In this document: positions 5,864 to 7,781 of the stretch, piece by piece
How positions within the stretch are numbered: the stretch's first letter is position 1
Layout of the letters: the number at the start of each line of letters is the position of its first letter
DNA from: Pseudonocardia sp.
Lineage (GTDB): Bacteria; Actinomycetota; Actinomycetes; Mycobacteriales; Pseudonocardiaceae
Direction: 5' to 3'
Assembly (NCBI GenBank): GCA_030453005.1
Contig: JAKDLE010000114.1
Location: 1 to 7,781 of the forward strand
DNA: 7,781 bases
The notes under the pieces: generated by a model
Seen by the model: the letters and a program-made list of their open reading frames with translations, nothing else
What the model was told of the DNA's origin: nothing
Database searches by the model: none
Program-made: the position numbers and the translations under genes

Positions 5864-5873
5864 GAGAACCAGC

Positions 5874-5894
5874 GTCGCCCGCATGACGGGCGGC
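5874..5894 (+). other. Hairpin in the sodN mRNA leader
   Basis: GTCGCCCG (5874-5881) pairs with CGGGCGGC (5887-5894) with one U-G wobble around the loop CATGA. It lies just downstream of the predicted start site and 16 nt before the Shine-Dalgarno. It could stabilise the mRNA 5' end; no known riboswitch architecture is visible. The ATG in the loop is followed by ACG GGC GGC and is not associated with a plausible gene. Confidence 0.4.
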
Positions 5895-5910
5895 AGCAAC
5901 CGACCACGAG

Positions 5911-5917
5911 AGGAAGG
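5911..5917 (+). promoter_or_regulatory. sodN ribosome binding site
   Basis: AGGAAGG lies 7 nt before the ATG at 5925. It is the clearest Shine-Dalgarno sequence in the window and contrasts with the apparently leaderless sodX and glycosyltransferase starts, consistent with high expression of sodN. Confidence 0.75.
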
Positions 5918-5924
5918 CACCCCA

Positions 5925-6326
5925 ATGCGTCTTCGCGACATCTTCCAGATCACCGAGGTCAGCGCCCACTGCGACCTCCCCTGCGGCGTCTACGACCCCG
6001 CCCAGGCTCGCATCGAGGCCGAGTCGGTCAAGATGATCATCCAGAAGGCCAACGACAGCGACGACCCGGACTTCCGCGCGCGTGCGATCGTCATCAAGGA
6101 GGAGCGCTCCGAGCTCGTCAAGCACCACCTGTGGGTGCTGTGGACGGACTACTTCAAGCCGCCGCACTTCGAGAAGTACCCGCAGCTGCACGTGCTGGTC
6201 AACGAGGCCACCAAGCTCGCGGGTGCCTCCGGCACCAAGGGCAGCTTCGACGTGGCCAAGGCCGACGAGCTGCTCGAGAAGATCGCCGAGATCGACAAGA
6301 TCTTCTGGGAGACCAAGCAGGGCTGA
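5925..6326 (+). CDS. sodN: Nickel superoxide dismutase
   Basis: A 133-residue precursor. Residues 1-14 (MRLRDIFQITEVSA) are the propeptide. The mature chain starts with the diagnostic nickel hook HCDLPCGVYDPAQ, providing His1, Cys2 and Cys6 ligands (precursor 15, 16 and 20) and the Tyr9 gate. The mature length of 119 residues fits the family (about 117 in Streptomyces). Conserved segments RIEAESVK, KHHLWVLWTDYFKPPHFEKYP and IDKIFWETK are present, and the four-helix subunit is expected to assemble into a homohexamer. The enzyme dismutates superoxide to oxygen and hydrogen peroxide in the cytosol; SodX, encoded just upstream, should remove the propeptide. It differs from the Streptomyces protein as I remember it mainly in the KLAGASGTKGSFDVAK segment before the last helix. 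Expression should come from the promoter at 5835-5863. In streptomycetes sodN responds positively to nickel; whether that applies here cannot be read from sequence. Confidence 0.97.
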   Translation: MRLRDIFQITEVSAHCDLPCGVYDPAQARIEAESVKMIIQKANDSDDPDFRARAIVIKEERSELVKHHLWVLWTDYFKPPHFEKYPQLHVLVNEATKLAGASGTKGSFDVAKADELLEKIAEIDKIFWETKQG

Positions 6327-6346
6327 CCTGCTCGTTCCCGACCGTC

Positions 6347-6379
6347 GGGGGCCCACTGCACACGGTGCGGTGGGCCCCC
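6347..6379 (+). terminator. Strong sodN terminator hairpin
   Basis: GGGGGCCCAC (6347-6356) pairs perfectly with GTGGGCCCCC (6370-6379). The pairing continues inward through a U-G wobble (6357/6369) and GCAC/GTGC to a 3-nt loop, ACG, making a 15-bp stem. It starts 20 nt after the sodN stop and is followed by TTCGTCGT, only weakly U-rich, as usual in high-GC actinobacteria. It lies between two convergent genes (the HD protein stop is at 6394) and probably serves both. Confidence 0.85.
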
Positions 6380-6393
6380 TTCGTCGTGGTCGG

Positions 6394-7668
6394 TCAGATC
6401 ACCAACGCACCCTCGTCGACGAAGACCTGCTCGAGTGCTGCGACGACGTCCGGGTCGTACTCGTAACCCAACCCGAGGTGCAGACGCTCCAGGGCCACCT
6501 GACGGGCCCGCGGCGACCGCGCGCCCTCGGTGATGTCGTCCCAGGCGTTGGCGACGCGCACGATGCGCGACTCGAGCGGGATGTGCTCGCCGAACTCGCG
6601 GGACTGGCGGAAGGGGGTGCGCACCTGGTCCAGCAGCGGCAGGAGCTCGTCGAACATCGGCGCGCTCCCGACGATCCGGACCGTGGTCCCGGCGATCTGG
6701 CCCTGCACCTGGGAGGAGGCGTTGATCGTCCTGCCTCCGGGCAGCGGCTCCGGCAGACCGAGGTGCCCGACGTCGTGCAGCAGCGCGGTGCGCTCGATGC
6801 GGTGGCACATCTCCGGGTCGACATCCAACACACTCGCGATCCGCACCGCGACGTCGGCCACCCGGCGACCGTGCCCGGTACGGGAGAAGCCGCTCACCTC
6901 CGGCAGCCGCGACATCGCAGCGATCGACTCCTCGAGGTCGCGTCGACTGTCCTGCACCCACTGGACCGCGAGGTACATCATCAGCACCGGCAGGAGCAGG
7001 AGCGGGATGGCCACCCAGTCGAGGACGGGCCGCGCCACCGCGATCAGCGGACCGGCGGATGCCGTGGCGGCCGCGACACCGGCCAGCGGACGGATCTCGT
7101 CGGTCACCATCCCCATGAGCGTGCCGCCCTCGTCGAGCCAGATGACGGCCTTCTCGAGGATGGTCTCGAGGAGACCGCCCACGGACGCCACCGCTAGCAG
7201 GGCGAAGGCCGCGAACCCCTGCCGAGTACTGTCCGCGAAGGCCCACTCGATCAACGTGGTACCACCGATGCTGACGTCCCGCGCGAGGATGGCAGTCAGA
7301 CCCATCCCGAGGAACCGGGCACCGAGGGAGCCCTCGACCACCGGCCTTCCCCGCAGGTGGCGGATCAGCCCGCCCACGAGCATGCTCAGCCAGACGATGA
7401 CCAGGACCGACGCGGCGCTGGGAGCCTCGCCGCCGAACGAGAGTGGCGCGAGGATCAGACCGAGCGCCGGCGCCGTCGTCAGCGGCGCCAGGACCCGCTG
7501 GGCCAGCCGGATCGGCAGCTGCTCCCCGATGATGATCGCGGCGATCGCGACGAGGACGAAGGGGGTGAGCGCCGACCCGTCGATTTCACCACGGATCGCC
7601 GCGATGGAACCGACGAGGATGGTGAAGGTGAAGAGGATGAGCCCGGGTGGCAGGTGCTTGAATCTCAT
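6394..7668 (-). CDS. Membrane protein with degenerate HD-GYP-like domain
   Basis: A 424-residue protein. Residues about 8-235 contain several hydrophobic segments (about 8-27, 33-48, 66-78, 86-103, 115-130, 150-170, 195-235), so it is a polytopic membrane sensor-like module that I cannot assign to a named domain. A short helical linker (QDSRRDLEESIAAM) leads to a cytosolic HD domain. Visible there are TGHGRRV (His266), LLHDVGHLGLPE (His298-Asp299, His302) and RIVRVANAWDDIT (Asp377). HD-GYP proteins hydrolyse cyclic di-GMP. Here the HDIGK Lys is His302, the HHE..DG.GYP segment is replaced by a short stretch (QVRTPFRQSREFGEHIP), and the VADAYD Asp is Asn374, so activity may be altered or lost. 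Start: ATG at 7668 overlaps the upstream stop as ATGA, implying translational coupling; a longer frame from 7764 is rejected because it overlaps the upstream gene. It converges on sodN. Confidence 0.83.
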   Translation of the reverse strand: MRFKHLPPGLILFTFTILVGSIAAIRGEIDGSALTPFVLVAIAAIIIGEQLPIRLAQRVLAPLTTAPALGLILAPLSFGGEAPSAASVLVIVWLSMLVGGLIRHLRGRPVVEGSLGARFLGMGLTAILARDVSIGGTTLIEWAFADSTRQGFAAFALLAVASVGGLLETILEKAVIWLDEGGTLMGMVTDEIRPLAGVAAATASAGPLIAVARPVLDWVAIPLLLLPVLMMYLAVQWVQDSRRDLEESIAAMSRLPEVSGFSRTGHGRRVADVAVRIASVLDVDPEMCHRIERTALLHDVGHLGLPEPLPGGRTINASSQVQGQIAGTTVRIVGSAPMFDELLPLLDQVRTPFRQSREFGEHIPLESRIVRVANAWDDITEGARSPRARQVALERLHLGLGYEYDPDVVAALEQVFVDEGALVI

Positions 7669-7781
7669 GGCTCCGCCACCATCGGGAGCCGGCCCCGCCC
7701 GTGGGCCCGCCGCAGGGCATTGACGCACACCTCGTCGAGGGACGTGCCCACTCGGCCCTCGCACGCCCGGACGGCCTCCTC
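7665..7781 (-). CDS. Unidentified gene, C-terminal 38 codons
   Basis: The frame is open from the right edge of the window and ends in TGA at 7667-7665, overlapping the ATG of the HD protein as ATGA. The 38 visible residues include SLDEVCVNALRRAHGRG and end in LPMVAEP. They look like a soluble, partly helical C-terminus; there is no membrane segment. I do not recognise the family. The four-base overlap is the main support for coding, and suggests an operon in which this protein and the membrane HD protein are made together. Codon use is GC-rich at third positions like its neighbours. Confidence 0.6.
   Translation of the reverse strand, partial: EEAVRACEGRVGTSLDEVCVNALRRAHGRGRLPMVAEP

Noticed and set aside
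5874..5894. sodN leader as a nickel riboswitch
   Set aside because: Only one short hairpin is present; the multi-helix junction of the known NiCo riboswitch is absent.
6149..7246. 365-residue minus-strand frame across sodN and the HD gene
   Set aside because: It crosses a strong terminator hairpin and runs antisense to sodN; the composition is low complexity.
6530..7723. 397-residue plus-strand frame opposite the HD membrane protein
   Set aside because: Ser/Arg/Thr-rich shadow frame without motifs; the minus strand has transmembrane segments and the HD motif.

Overview
The window is high-GC actinobacterial DNA with GC-rich third codon positions, tightly packed genes and TAnnnT-type -10 boxes set directly against start codons. 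The left half (1 to about 3800) fits a Pseudonocardiales or Corynebacteriales-type organism, mainly because of a glycosyltransferase/acyltransferase pair resembling mycobacterial Rv3032 and Rv3034c. I cannot name a species. No tRNA, rRNA, CRISPR array, IS element or phage gene is visible.

Left half. A 5'-truncated ribokinase (1-597, +) converges on a gene for a 75-residue acidic, probably disordered protein (602-829, -). That gene diverges across an 84-bp spacer from a left-handed beta-helix acyltransferase (914-1666, +). The acyltransferase converges, with a 7-bp gap, on a GT4 glycosyltransferase (1674-2930, -), whose GTG start appears leaderless. Upstream of it on the same strand is a class I SAM methyltransferase (2977-3798, -). 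In mycobacteria the Rv3032/Rv3034c genes belong to the methylglucose lipopolysaccharide (MGLP) region, so glycosyl transfer, acylation and methylation of a polysaccharide is a plausible shared theme. The GH57 gene found next to Rv3032 in M. tuberculosis is not here, and the methyltransferase does not look like Rv3030.

Right half. A large zinc metalloprotease of gametolysin (M11) type with two C-terminal Ig-like repeats (3774-5492, +) starts inside the 5' end of the methyltransferase gene and has no recognisable signal peptide. Next come sodX (5509-5838), the NiSOD maturation peptidase, and sodN (5925-6326), the nickel superoxide dismutase with an intact Ni-hook. sodX has a leaderless-type promoter of its own. 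sodN has a good promoter, a leader hairpin, a Shine-Dalgarno sequence and a strong terminator hairpin. Converging on sodN is a polytopic membrane protein with a degenerate HD-GYP-like domain (6394-7668, -), coupled by an ATGA overlap to an unidentified gene that runs off the right edge (7665-7781, -).

The most notable points are the convergent GT4/acyltransferase pair with an adjacent unassigned methyltransferase, the apparent loss of the protease 5' end near 3800 (a possible rearrangement or assembly junction), the compact sodX-sodN regulatory layout, and the HD-GYP domain lacking its GYP segment. I do not see a clearly new defence or mobile system.
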